DNA of 64,000 nucleotides, taken from NCBI RefSeq assembly GCF_034480035.2, contig NZ_CP118753.2, positions 1,831,426 to 1,895,425 on the forward strand. Reading direction: 5' to 3'. Of the stretch, positions 1 through 8,516 are shown in pieces. Origin of the DNA: Methanosphaera sp. ISO3-F5 (GTDB lineage Archaea; Methanobacteriota; Methanobacteria; Methanobacteriales; Methanobacteriaceae). Below the pieces are notes generated by a model. That model was not told the origin of the DNA. It did no database searches and worked only from the letters and a program-made list of their open reading frames with translations. The position numbers and the translations under genes are program-made. Numbering within the stretch: position 1 is the first letter of the stretch; the number at the start of each line of letters is the position of its first letter.

Positions 1-245
1 TTAAAGAAATTATTCTTTTTGGGTCTGTTGCTCGTGGTGATGATACTGAATATTCAGATATTGATATTTTAATCGTATCTGATTTTAAGGATATCATTGA
101 ACCTATAGTTTCGGATGAAGTTTTTAAAATTGTTTTAGATAAAGAAGAATTTGTTTCAGCTCATATTATGTCTGAAAAAAAGTTAGAACAAATTAAAGAT
201 TTCACGTTTTTTAAAAATATTAAAAAGGAAGGGATTATTCTTTGA
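1..245 (+). CDS. Partial MNT-type nucleotidyltransferase (3' end of gene)
   Basis: The reading frame is open from base 3 to the TGA at 243-245; the 5' end lies outside the window. The peptide carries the minimal nucleotidyltransferase signature GSVARGDD followed by SDIDIL, that is the GS...RG helix and the paired metal-binding aspartates of the pol-beta-like fold. In prokaryotes such short proteins are usually the MNT half of MNT/HEPN toxin-antitoxin pairs, where MNT adenylylates and silences the HEPN ribonuclease. An ATG overlaps the stop codon (245-247), the arrangement expected for a coupled HEPN partner, but that frame closes after six codons. The partner is therefore missing or decayed. 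Family call is confident; role as antitoxin is inference. Confidence 0.8.
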   Translation, partial: KEIILFGSVARGDDTEYSDIDILIVSDFKDIIEPIVSDEVFKIVLDKEEFVSAHIMSEKKLEQIKDFTFFKNIKKEGIIL

Positions 246-666
246 TGAATTTGATTCATTGTTAAATTGCTATAATGTTATGGAATTAGTAAGTTGGGTT
301 TTGAATCGGGTAAGTATAGAATTTCAATATCATATTATGCATTTTAGTGTTGGAACAGTATTATTACTTATTGGTATGTGTGGAAATTAATAAATATACT
401 GGTTTGGTGAATAGGCTTGTAGGTTATTGTGTGAATGTTGGGGGATTTTAGTTTTGTTATTTAATAATATTTTTTAAGGGCTAAAATATTAAGAGAATAT
501 GTTAGTTATGTATTATTTTGATGATTTTTTTTTTCTTTTGATATTATTTTTTATGTTATGTTTTTCTTCGTTATACAACTGCATAACGAACAACAAAAAT
601 AAAAAAAGTTATTAAAAATTTAGATTATTTAAAAAAAGAAATTGAGTAAAATAAATATTTACTCAC
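246..666. other. Intergenic stretch without a recognisable gene
   Basis: No frame longer than about 30 codons with family resemblance is visible. A short open stretch near 310-390 could be a relic of a HEPN partner for the preceding nucleotidyltransferase, but I cannot align it. The only structured element is the dyad at 567-590, described separately. Confidence 0.5.
567..590. repeat. Dyad TTCGTTAT-N8-ATAACGAA, copy 1
   Basis: Perfect 8-bp inverted repeat with an 8-nt loop, followed by CAACAAAAA. The same arms, the same spacing and the same right flank occur again at 6581-6604. This copy lies 77 bp beyond the stop of the minus-strand adhesin gene. It could be an operator, an RNA hairpin in the 3' UTR, or the end of a small mobile element; on the minus strand it is not followed by a T-run, so it is not a classic terminator. 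Confidence 0.55.
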
Positions 667-2868
667 CTATTTCACACTAAAACTAGACTTAACACTAGTC
701 TTTTTATAATTAGTACTGCCTGCAAAAGTTACTGTGACAGTGTTGGTGCCTTTGGTTGTTTTGTAGTTGTATGTGTATACTCCCTGTTTATTGGTTTTTA
801 CACTCACTGTTTTCTTGTTGATCTTGATTTTTACCAGGCTGTTCATGACTGGTGATTTGAGGTTGTCTGTTAGTTTACCTGTTATTTTTATTGTTTTGCC
901 CTTGTTTGTAGTTGAGATTTTATTGACTGTTAGTTTGGTTGCACGTGTTACTGTTTTAAATGTGGTCTTCTTTGTCCCTGCTTTGTAGTACTTGTTTCCT
1001 GCATAGGTTACTGTTACGTTATTGGTTCCTACCTTATTGGCTGTAACCTTGAGGCTGTATATTCCTTTGCTGTTAGTTTTTACGGTGTATGTTTTCGTGT
1101 TTACTTTAACTTTTACATTACTATTTTTAATTATTGTACCTGTACTATCTGTTAGTTTACCGGTTATTGTCATGTTTTGTTTATAGGTTTTCTGTGCTAT
1201 CTTGGTTATTGTGGCTTTTGTTGTTCGTTTGGTGACTGTGAATGTTGTTTTTGCAGTGCTTGTATTATATTGTTTGTTGCCTGCAAAGGTTACTGTTATG
1301 TTATTTTTTCCCAGTGTATTTGCTGTTAAACTAACTGTGTAAATACCATTGGCATTTGTCTTATTAGAGTATTTTTTTCCGTTGATTATGATTGTTATTT
1401 TAGAGTTTATTATTTTATTTCCATCAATGTCAGTTAAATTTCCTTTTATTGTTATTTTATCTTTATATTCCTTGTTTTTTGGAGCATTAATGTTTATTTT
1501 TGTGTATGTTATTCCGTCATCAAATATATTATTTGTTATTGTAGCTGTTTCTGAACTTGTGTGTATGGTTGAACTATAACTTGAATATTCCATATTTTTA
1601 TTATTTTTTATTATTGTTTCTGTATCATTTATTATTGATTTTCCTGTTGTTTTTGCTTTGTTTTGTTTGAACGTGTTGTTTTGTATTTTCATGGTTTTGG
1701 CTTGATTATATATGGCTGATCCATTAATGGCTGTATTGTTTGTGAATATGTTTTTATTGATGTTTAAGTTATTTGATCCACAATATTTCCAATAGTCTCC
1801 GGGCCATGTTATATGTTCATATCCTCCTTCGTTGAATATTGCTCCACCATTTTCATTTGCATTGTTATTTTGGAATGTATTTTGAATTATGTTGTTGCTG
1901 CTTCCATAATTATAGATAGCTCCTCCTTCATATCCAGTATTTTTATTAAAAGTACAGTTTTTAATGGTGATGGAAGAACCATAAGCAGAAATTGCCCCAC
2001 CACTCGACTTTGCATTATTATTGGTAAAAATGGTGTTTTTTATCGTGGCTTTATCACCACTAAATCCATAATATATTGATCCACCATCAAATTCAGCATA
2101 ATTGTTATTAAAATATGAGTTAGTAATGCTTAGATTTCCTTTGTCGAAATATATTGCCCCACCACTGCTTGCAGTGTTGTTTTCGAATCTACAGTTATCA
2201 ATAATTATGGTTGCTCCATATTCATTAAATATTACTCCACCGGAACTGCCACATTTGTTATCTGTGAATACACAATTTTTAATATTTATATTACTATTTT
2301 CAGTAGCAGATATCACTTTGTCATTATTATTGGTAAATGATGAATTTATCAGAGTTAATTTTCCATCATAAACATTAATGACTCCTTTGTAACTTGAACA
2401 TTCAGTAACCTTAATGTCACGTAATGTTACAGTTTTTGTATAAAAATCGAGGAACATATACTTATTATCACCATCAATGGTCTTTCCATTACCATTTATA
2501 ACAACATTTTTATATTTATAGGATATTCTCATGTCATTTTCTAATTTAATGTTTGACTTTAGATTAATTGTTAAATCTTTATAGTCTGTTTCATCATCTG
2601 ATAAAGCCGAATATAATTCTTTAAAGTTGTTTGCATCCACACTATTTGCTTGTTTATTATTTTTCTCTTGTTGAGTTATCTTCATTATTTCTTTATTATG
2701 ATTGGCTTCTTCTTTTATTACACTTTGTTCTACTCTTTGTGTGCTTGTTTGTACTGTTGTTGGTGTATCCTTATTACTTGTTGTAGTGTTGCTTGTTTCT
2801 GCTGCGTAGGATACACTTAACAGTAGTAGAATTAGTGTAATCAGTAGGATGATTTTATTTTTCTTCAT
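667..2868 (-). CDS. Secreted adhesin-like protein: beta-helix plus three Ig-like repeats
   Basis: 733 aa. Residues 1-22 form a signal peptide (KK then a Leu/Ile-rich core ending SYAA). A Thr/Asn/Gln linker follows to about residue 80. From about 85 to 440 there are repeated units of the type NCTFNKN...GGAIYN, the signature of a right-handed parallel beta-helix as in archaeal adhesin-like proteins. From about 455 to the end there are three Ig-like units of about 90 residues, each with the pattern TITGKLTD...TNSKGIY...VTYAGN.YY. No membrane anchor is seen, so attachment to the pseudomurein wall is presumably through the Ig-like tail. It ends without the longer conserved tail of the giant paralogs at 27-44 kb. 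GGAG lies about 12 nt upstream of the ATG. Its promoter contains a C13 tract (see 2906-2940). Likely role: adhesion to host, mucus or partner cells (inference). Confidence 0.85.
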   Translation of the reverse strand: MKKNKIILLITLILLLLSVSYAAETSNTTTSNKDTPTTVQTSTQRVEQSVIKEEANHNKEIMKITQQEKNNKQANSVDANNFKELYSALSDDETDYKDLTINLKSNIKLENDMRISYKYKNVVINGNGKTIDGDNKYMFLDFYTKTVTLRDIKVTECSSYKGVINVYDGKLTLINSSFTNNNDKVISATENSNINIKNCVFTDNKCGSSGGVIFNEYGATIIIDNCRFENNTASSGGAIYFDKGNLSITNSYFNNNYAEFDGGSIYYGFSGDKATIKNTIFTNNNAKSSGGAISAYGSSITIKNCTFNKNTGYEGGAIYNYGSSNNIIQNTFQNNNANENGGAIFNEGGYEHITWPGDYWKYCGSNNLNINKNIFTNNTAINGSAIYNQAKTMKIQNNTFKQNKAKTTGKSIINDTETIIKNNKNMEYSSYSSTIHTSSETATITNNIFDDGITYTKININAPKNKEYKDKITIKGNLTDIDGNKIINSKITIIINGKKYSNKTNANGIYTVSLTANTLGKNNITVTFAGNKQYNTSTAKTTFTVTKRTTKATITKIAQKTYKQNMTITGKLTDSTGTIIKNSNVKVKVNTKTYTVKTNSKGIYSLKVTANKVGTNNVTVTYAGNKYYKAGTKKTTFKTVTRATKLTVNKISTTNKGKTIKITGKLTDNLKSPVMNSLVKIKINKKTVSVKTNKQGVYTYNYKTTKGTNTVTVTFAGSTNYKKTSVKSSFSVK

Positions 2869-2905
2869 TTCTGGTCACTTTTTCTCCTATTCCTTTTTTT
2901 TGATA

Positions 2906-2940
2906 GTTTATATTGGGGGGGGGGGGGAATTATTTATATT
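2906..2940 (-). promoter_or_regulatory. Promoter of the adhesin gene interrupted by a C13 homopolymer
   Basis: Read on the minus strand, the order is AATATAAATAATT (2940-2928), thirteen C (2927-2915), AATATAAAC (2914-2906), then an A-rich leader with GGAG and the ATG at 2868. Either AT-rich box can serve as TATA. If the proximal one does, transcription starts near 2884 and the C-tract occupies the BRE position; if the distal one does, the tract lies between TATA and the start site. In either case a change in tract length would alter promoter geometry. Confidence 0.55.
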
Positions 2941-3171
2941 AGTTAAAGTTTTTGCTTTCATTGAAGCTTTTATAGAAATAGAATTAAAAATAGGGGAGAA
3001 TGGGGGTGAAGTAAATTATTTCATATTTTTTTTACGTGTTTATTGTTTTAGTATCATTTGTGTGTTTGTCTTTGTTATTGTTGGTTCTTTGTTTAGCATT
3101 TTTAGGAAGTTGTTTAGTTGTTCTGGTGTTTTGAATTTTGCCTTTATTATTGTGTTGTGTTTATTTTTTTT

Positions 3172-3212
3172 GGGGGGGGTGGTTCATGGGGTGTGTCATC
3201 GTTTGACACCCC
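3172..3212. other. G8 tract and GC hairpin
   Basis: Eight G at 3172-3179, then an inverted repeat GGGGTGT (3188-3194) / ACACCCC (3206-3212); with a 2-nt bulge the pairing extends to TGTCA/TGACA. It lies just beyond the 3' end of the minus-strand pseudogene ending at 3232. No T-run follows on the minus strand. Function unknown; notable because such GC-rich sequence is rare in this DNA. Confidence 0.45.
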
Positions 3213-3231
3213 TAATCAAACAGGCATTAAA

Positions 3232-3920
3232 TTATATAAAATAGAACCAGGTTGTCATTTTTTCTTTATATACAAAGTTATATTCAATTAATAATTTCAT
3301 ATCTCTTCTAGCTGTTGATTTTGAAATTTTAAATAAATTTATATTCTTTATAAGTAATTTGGTTGATTTTTTTCATGTTTTTCTAAAAATTCCTTTTGTC
3401 TATTGTTTAAATGATTATAATTATTATTGGTTCTTTTTTTGTTTGTTAGTAGTGTTTGGTGTAATTAATCTATTGTTTGGACCATATAATACAACTTTAT
3501 AGAAATTATTTTCATCACTAAATTCGGGTTCTGGAAAACCGTGTTCTTTCATAGTTTTTCTCATCATGCTTATTCCAGTTCCAACATGCTCCATATATTT
3601 AGTCTTACTTGGTATATCAGTAATTCTTGGATTTCTGTGAATAGGGTTTTTTTGTCTTACCTAACTGATCTATTGTTAAAGGATATGGTAATCGTCCCGG
3701 ACTAATTATTTCAATTCTATCAGTATAAATGTAAAATGTTATGAAACTATTATCAAAATCATAGTCTCTATGTGCTATGGCATTAACAATTGCTTCTCTT
3801 ATGACTTCATATGGATATTCAGGAACTTCAATACTTTAAAACCATTAATAACTAAACCGTGTTTTGTATTTTCATTAATAAAAAAATAATTTAATTTTAG
3901 AATTGATGAAGATGTTAAGT
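3232..3920 (-). pseudogene. Decayed RecG-like / AlbA_2-type ATPase (C-terminal half)
   Basis: Three consecutive frames on the minus strand together give a family-like sequence. The first piece (about 3890-3838) reads FFINENTKHGLVINGFK. The second (3834-3655) reads VPEYPYEVIREAIVNAIAHR then DYDFDNS and IEIISPGRLP, the typical core of the RecG C-terminus-like (HATPase_c_4) family. The third (3650-3480) reads NPRITDI...VGTGISMMRK...GFPEPEF. A remnant of the C-terminal winged helix follows (LNNRQKEFLEK, SKSTARRDMKLL) to a stop at 3232. At least three frameshifts and the absence of the N-terminal DNA-binding domain show that it is dead. These proteins are usually putative transcriptional regulators or defence-associated. 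Confidence 0.75.
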
Positions 3921-3957
3921 AATTACTAAAAATTAAAAGTGCTTAATTGGGCGTTAA

Positions 3958-4167
3958 ACAACAAGAATTATTAATCGTTATGTTATTGAAGGCATTAAAA
4001 GAGATTCAACTCCTAATAAAACGTTTAAAACTTTAGATGAAGTTGAAAAAATATTAAAACATGATAACCCAAAAGGAAATAATTTAAGAAAATTTTCAGG
4101 TATTGTACCTGATGGAGAAATGATAGATTCTGTTGAAAAAAAAGAAAATAACACACTTTCCATATAA
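3958..4167 (+). pseudogene. Fragment resembling a small antitoxin, no start codon
   Basis: Frame open from a stop at 3955 to TAA 4165-4167, about 69 codons with no in-frame ATG/GTG/TTG at a credible position. The peptide includes INRYVIEGIKRDSTPNKTFK, then DEVEKILKH and NNLRKFSGIVPDGEMIDSVE. The last part resembles the toxin-binding tail of small archaeal antitoxins (pattern: residual hydrophobic GI.PD.EM.D.VE). I infer a truncated antitoxin whose toxin gene has been lost. Family call is weak. Confidence 0.4.
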
Positions 4168-4538
4168 AACATGAAAAAATATTTTATTAAAGAATATCAA
4201 CTCTTTAAACTTCATTCCAATTAATTTTATTTTAAGTTTGTGAAATTTATGTTGTTCCTATTTTTCTTGATGTAGAACTCTTTAACATAGCTAATAAATA
4301 GGTTTTAAGTGCTTCTATAGGCGATTGTGATGTAATTTTATGTATTTTCAGATTTTGCACGTTTAGGTCCCGTTATGTTCTCTGTTTCGAGATGAATGGT
4401 GAATTTGTTTAATGTTGATTTATATGTCTTCCAGTATTAAGCTTAATTATTACATCCCATGGCATTGATTTCTATATTTTGCTTCATTTTTAGTGAGTGG
4501 AAAAAAATTCTTTGTGAAAAAATAAGTACTTCATGAAT
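4168..4538. other. Intergenic stretch without a recognisable gene
   Basis: AT-rich sequence with stops in all frames. I see no domain signature, tRNA-like fold or repeat until the tandem array at 4539. Confidence 0.5.
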
Positions 4539-4624
4539 AACATGAAAATAGTTTGTTAAATAACATGAAAATAGTTTGTTAAATAACATGAAAATAGTTT
4601 GTTAAATAACATGAAAATAGTTTG
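4539..4624 (+). repeat. 23-bp tandem repeat, 3.7 copies, upstream of an ATPase gene
   Basis: Units AACATGAAAATAGTTTGTTAAAT begin at 4539, 4562, 4585 and 4608 (unit written here in two parts: AACATGAAAATAG, TTTGTTAAAT). The last copy is incomplete and is followed by two degenerate relatives near 4645-4675 (GGTTGGTTAAAAA.CAT..TAATAG). There are no spacers, so it is not CRISPR. The array ends about 130 bp before the start of the AAA/DUF4143 ATPase, a position suited to an iterated operator. Confidence 0.8.
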
Positions 4625-4751
4625 AAAAAAACTATAAATATGGTTGGTTAAAAAACATTATAATAGTTGGTTAAAAATGATGAGAAATATCCATTATATA
4701 TTTTATAAATATTAAAACATGATTAGCAATCAAAAAAAGGAGATTAATTAA

Positions 4752-6038
4752 ATGTCAAAATATTTACCAAGGGTAATAGATGATACTATTGAAGATTATC
4801 TTGAAATTATGGGTGCTGTTCTAATAACAGGTCCTAAATGGTGTGGTAAAACAACAACTGCCAAACAACACTCAAAGAGCATGATAAAACTATTGTCAAA
4901 CAGAAGTGATTATTATGCTCAGCTTATAGAAATTAACCCTGAATATTTATTAAATGGAGAAAAACCAAAATTAATAGACGAATGGCAAATAACACCAACC
5001 ATATGGGACACAATACGTGATGAAATAGATGAAGCAGACCAGAAAGGATTATTCATATTAACCGGATCAACAGTAGTTGATGAAAGCAATATAAAACATA
5101 GCGGTACGGGCAGAATTCACAGATTATTGATGATGCCTATGAGTTTATTTGAAAGCAACGACTCTACAGGAGATATTTCATTACAAAGTCTATTTGAGAA
5201 TCCTGACTTAAATATTGACTCATACAAATCAAATCTGACATTTAAAGATATTGCATTTCTATGCTGCAGGGGAGGATGGCCAGAAGCGGTAACAATAAAA
5301 GATAAAGAAAAACAGATAAAAATATCAGAAGCTTATTATGAAGCCATTTGTGAAACAGATATTTCGGCGATAGATAACATAAAACGTGATTCTGATAGAG
5401 CAAGATATATCCTACGAGCATATGCCAGAAATATATCCACACTAGCAAAAAATACTACAATACTCAAAGATGTGATAAAAGAATATGAAGATATTCAAAA
5501 AAGTTCATATTATGAATATGTGGATGCCTTCAAAAGATTATTCGTAATCAAAGATATTAAAGGATGGGCACCAAATATCCGATCATCAAATACAATGAGA
5601 AAAGGAAGCAAAAGACAATTCATTGACCCTTCTATAGCAACTTCCGCACTTGAAATATCACCAGAAATACTAATGTCTGATTTAAAAACATTCGGATTTA
5701 TCTTTGAAAACCTGTGCATACGTGATTTAAGCATTTACATTAATAATGTTGGAGGAAAAGTGTATTATTATAATGATTCATATGGTTTAGAAGTAGATTG
5801 CATATTAAGATTAAAAAATGGTAAATACGCATTAATCGAATTCAAATTAGGCAGTTTTGAAATAGATAAAGGAGCAGAAAATCTACTTAAAATGAAAAAA
5901 CTAATTCAAGATAAACGAGAAGAACAAAAAGTAAACTTACCAGATCCAAGCTTTCTGGCAATCATCACAGGTACTGAATTTGCATATACACGCAAGGACG
6001 GAGTTAAAGTAATTCCAATAGGATGCCTAAAAAACTAA
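4752..6038 (+). CDS. AAA ATPase of the AAA_14/DUF4143 family
   Basis: 428 aa. Walker A GPKWCGKT at residues 27-34; Walker B-like region LIDEWQ near 75; sensor-like FILTGST near 102. The C-terminal third has the DUF4143 architecture ending in a restriction-endonuclease-like core: LEVDCILRLKNGKYALIEFK, with D and E-x-K spaced as in PD-(D/E)XK folds. Members are common in archaea and gut bacteria, often in many paralogous copies, with no settled biochemical role; proposals include mobile-element or toxin-related ATPases. Ribosome site AAGGAG lies 10 nt before the ATG and a TATA-like box is near 4697-4710. A distant relative is at 53292-54740. The tandem repeats upstream may regulate it (inference). 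Confidence 0.85.
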   Translation: MSKYLPRVIDDTIEDYLEIMGAVLITGPKWCGKTTTAKQHSKSMIKLLSNRSDYYAQLIEINPEYLLNGEKPKLIDEWQITPTIWDTIRDEIDEADQKGLFILTGSTVVDESNIKHSGTGRIHRLLMMPMSLFESNDSTGDISLQSLFENPDLNIDSYKSNLTFKDIAFLCCRGGWPEAVTIKDKEKQIKISEAYYEAICETDISAIDNIKRDSDRARYILRAYARNISTLAKNTTILKDVIKEYEDIQKSSYYEYVDAFKRLFVIKDIKGWAPNIRSSNTMRKGSKRQFIDPSIATSALEISPEILMSDLKTFGFIFENLCIRDLSIYINNVGGKVYYYNDSYGLEVDCILRLKNGKYALIEFKLGSFEIDKGAENLLKMKKLIQDKREEQKVNLPDPSFLAIITGTEFAYTRKDGVKVIPIGCLKN

Positions 6039-6156
6039 AAAAACTATACATGTGACTCAAATCAACCCCCTCATCATCCCCCTAATTTTCCAGATAACAT
6101 TAACATCTTTAAACCCTCCCATAAATTCTTCTTTCTGATTTATGTATATAAAAGAA

Positions 6157-6291
6157 CTAAACAGCATGAACCTTACCATCACAACAACCATTATTAATTG
6201 TTAAAAATCCATTATTTGTTTTACCTTTTGTAATGGTCAGATTTTCTAGAGAATAATTTCCAGAATATGTATTAAATAATGAACTATTTTA
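6157..6291 (-). pseudogene. C-terminal scrap of an adhesin-like protein
   Basis: Minus-strand frame of about 44 codons ending at TAG 6159-6157. It contains NSSLFNTYSGNYSLENLTIT and KGKTNNGFLTINNG, typical of the beta-helix strands in adhesin-like proteins (ENLTI..G...). No start, no signal peptide and no Ig-like repeats, so it is a remnant left by deletion or recombination. Confidence 0.5.
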
Positions 6292-6462
6292 TTTATAGCA
6301 TTTATTATCACTCCTAGAAACTTAAGCTTTTTTTAATACTTATTTTATTATTTTTTATTTTTATTAGAGATTGCTAATTAAATTTATTTGTATTAATAGT
6401 ATTGCATTTGGATAATTATATTATAACTCTAAGGTTATTTTTTTCTATTTTTAACTTAAATT

Positions 6463-6473
6463 GGGGGGGGGGG
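6463..6473. repeat. G11 homopolymer tract
   Basis: Eleven consecutive G in AT-rich DNA, about 170 bp upstream (minus sense) of the adhesin scrap ending at 6157. Its position relative to an adhesin relic recalls the C13 tract in the promoter of the adhesin gene at 667-2868, suggesting it once served the lost gene (inference). Confidence 0.6.
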
Positions 6474-6580
6474 TGTTTTTGATTTTTTAGTAAAAAATAG
6501 GGATATCTGGCTGAAAATGAGGGTGTGTTATTTTAATAGGTTAATTGTTTCTATTGGTTTGGATTTTATTTTTTTTCTTA

Positions 6581-6604
6581 TTCGTTATTGTCCTGCATAA
6601 CGAA
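6581..6604. repeat. Dyad TTCGTTAT-N8-ATAACGAA, copy 2
   Basis: Same arms, loop length and right flank (CAACAAAAA) as the copy at 567-590; the loops end in CTGC in both. Conservation of arms and flank with divergence of the loop suggests a functional site or a copied small element. Confidence 0.55.
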
Positions 6605-6777
6605 CAACAAAAAGTAACTATTTCTCTTATCTAAAAAGGTTGAAGAAATAATTTTAATAAAAAAAAAGAAAAGCATGTGGAAATAGAAATTATGTAATCT
6701 CATGTTCCATATTTCCATATAATTTATTATATCGAATTAAATGGGGATTTGTGAATGAAATTTAATAAATTAAGTTT

Positions 6778-7040
6778 ATTTTTATGATACTTATAAATTC
6801 ATTAACATTAGTCAATTGGTCTTTTTTCTTGCCCTCCACTTTATGGATGCTAGAAGTAAGATTATGCTTTACATATCATGTAACTTACACCGTTACCAGT
6901 AATGCAGTTTCAAGGTAGAACCTATAGAAAATGTTTAAAGTACTCGTTTAACTAAGTACAATACTAACACACACTTAAAACAGAGTTTAAATGAGAACGA
7001 AATTAAAGACAATTACTTGTTGAATAAGAAAGAGAAATGG
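6778..7040 (-). mobile_element. Decayed 5' fragment of a group II intron, copy 2
   Basis: Read on the minus strand this segment aligns along most of its length with 12475-12700. Shared blocks include GTCTTTAATTT, GTGTGTTAGTAT, CCTTGAAACTGC, TTACTGGTAACGGTG, CATGATA.GTAAAGC, CTAGCATCCAT and GGAGGGC. The extreme 5' end corresponding to GTGCG in the better copy is degenerate (ends near 7040), and similarity fades near 6778. It is thus a second, older copy of the same element. It abuts the 3' end of the PIN toxin gene (stop at 7045). Identification as intron depends on the copy at 12459. Confidence 0.6.
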
Positions 7041-7044
7041 TATG

Positions 7045-7434
7045 TTAATGAATTCGTACAATTCCTTCTACTTTATCAAAATCATCATCAAATGAAACTA
7101 TTTCAGTTATTCCTCTTTTTTTCATAATTAGTATAGCTAAACAGTCAGCTAAAGCTAATGTACCATCATATTTAAGTACACATTGCATTGCAGTATCTAT
7201 TTCATTTAATGTTGGAAAATATATTTCAAAATTATCAATCAAAGTATCATATAATAATTTAGCTTCTTTACCTTTTTTTCGACTTCCTATACTTGTTACA
7301 GCTTCAGACAACATTAATATTGGCATTATTTTTTCATCGTTATCTACTCTGGATGCTAATTTTACTGCCCTTTTATGATTTTTTTCTTTATTATTCATTA
7401 AAGCTATCATATAATTGCTATCAACCAGTATCAT
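7045..7434 (-). CDS. PIN-domain ribonuclease toxin (VapC type)
   Basis: 130 aa from the ATG at 7434. The longer open frame would begin inside the antitoxin; MILVDSNYMIAL is the normal PIN start and GGAGA precedes it. The four acidic active-site positions are visible: D in LVDSNYM, E in LSEAVTS, D in LALADCLA, and D in SFDDDFDKV. The protein is predicted to be a Mg-dependent endoribonuclease, probably cutting tRNA or rRNA. It lies 4 bp behind the antitoxin gene in the usual antitoxin-toxin order. The pair appears intact, unlike the other PIN genes in this window. Confidence 0.85.
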   Translation of the reverse strand: MILVDSNYMIALMNNKEKNHKRAVKLASRVDNDEKIMPILMLSEAVTSIGSRKKGKEAKLLYDTLIDNFEIYFPTLNEIDTAMQCVLKYDGTLALADCLAILIMKKRGITEIVSFDDDFDKVEGIVRIH

Positions 7435-7438
7435 TTTT

Positions 7439-7669
7439 TCATAATTCTCCTTTTGATGCTTTTTCACATGATTCTAGAGCATCTAAATCTTCATCACTTA
7501 TTATTCCAATTAAATCCATCATTGACTTCTTTTTATGTGGAATTAATTCAATATTCATATTTTCATTAATTTTCCATTCAATTTTATCAACTTCACTAAT
7601 GTTTAATTCACGACGAATAATACGTGGAATAGTTATTTTATAACCTTTACTTATTTTTGTCATTACCAT
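7439..7669 (-). CDS. AbrB/SpoVT-type antitoxin (VapB)
   Basis: About 77 aa. The N-terminal half MTKISKGYKITIPRIIRREL is the swapped-hairpin AbrB DNA-binding motif. The C-terminal half (MMDLIGIISDEDLDALES) is the toxin-wrapping tail. The frame opens at a GTG (7678), but the ATG at 7669, or the one at 7663, fits the family better and has an AGGT site upstream. Likely binds its own promoter and neutralises the adjacent PIN toxin. Promoter: AT-rich box near 7690-7710. Confidence 0.82.
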   Translation of the reverse strand: MVMTKISKGYKITIPRIIRRELNISEVDKIEWKINENMNIELIPHKKKSMMDLIGIISDEDLDALESCEKASKGEL

Positions 7670-7873
7670 AAAACACACTTACCTATACTTTAATTACTTA
7701 TATTATATAATTCCAACTATTTAAAAATTATTATTAAAAAAAAATTATATTAAAATAATAATAACAAAAAATATAAAAGTACTGTTATGATGATAATAAC
7801 AAGTATATACAAAGAAACAGGTATATGCAAAGATAGTTACAAATACTAAGAAATTATATGACAATTATACACA

Positions 7874-8330
7874 TTAATATTTAGTGAAAAATAGCATTTG
7901 AATTAATAAAACAAGTAAAATTTTTTTATATATATATATTGGAAATAAGTTACTGTTGAAAATGTGGTTGAATGTCATTTTTTTTTCTGAGAATTTGTTT
8001 TTTAATTCGTATTTGCCTCGGGATGGTTTATTTATCATATTTTTATTAATTAAATTTTTTAGTAATGCTGATGGTTCTGAGTTTAAATGGGCATTTTCTT
8101 TGATATAGGAATATGATAAAATGTTTTCTTTGCTTTCAGCCATTAAGCATAATATTTTCCGTTCTTCTGTTGTTGATCTGCTAAATAATGCTTTGAATTC
8201 ACGTTGAGCTAAAATATTTATGAATGGATTGATGCTTTTTTAAATTCAATCATAGTTACTTCATTATCTTTATTCACTTCCTCAAAAGAATTATAAGCTA
8301 AAATTTGCATATAATATGGAATTTAATTGC
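7874..8330 (-). pseudogene. C-terminal part of an archaeal P-loop ATPase, frameshifted
   Basis: Minus-strand pieces give YYMQILAYNSFEEVNKDNE near 8310-8240, then after a frameshift INPFINILAQREFKALFSRS and TTEERKILCLMAES, continuing as the 89-codon frame that ends at 7874 (SYIKENAHLNSEPSALLKNL, KPSRGKYELKN). The YYMQ motif and the following winged helix are typical of the C-terminus of archaeal ATPases of the ATPase-domain-2 kind, as in the broken gene at 51332-52523. The P-loop half is missing. The terminal 35 residues after ELKNKF look like read-through. Confidence 0.65.
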
Positions 8331-8516
8331 AGGGGTAACGTTTAAAAGTGGTAATGGTACTGAAAACAGTAATTTTAAAATCAATCATACACTAAACATC
8401 AAACAAAATAAACAAATCCTGAATCAACAGCATTGACATTTCTTTTTCTTGATTTTGTACTTTGGTATAGTGTTTATGGATTTTGTATTCGCGTATTTGA
8501 GTTTTTTTAAAAAATA
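8331..8516. other. Spacer between ATPase relic and IS element
   Basis: A short plus-strand open stretch (about 8338-8434) reads FKSGNGTENSNFKINHTLN, Asn-rich like adhesin linkers, but too short to assign. Nothing else is seen. Confidence 0.35.

Noticed and set aside
3188-3212. GC hairpin as transcription terminator
   Set aside because: No T-run follows on the relevant strand, and archaeal terminators are mainly T-runs; left as unexplained structure.
4539-4624. Possible CRISPR array
   Set aside because: Repeat units abut with no unique spacers and no cas genes are present anywhere in the window.
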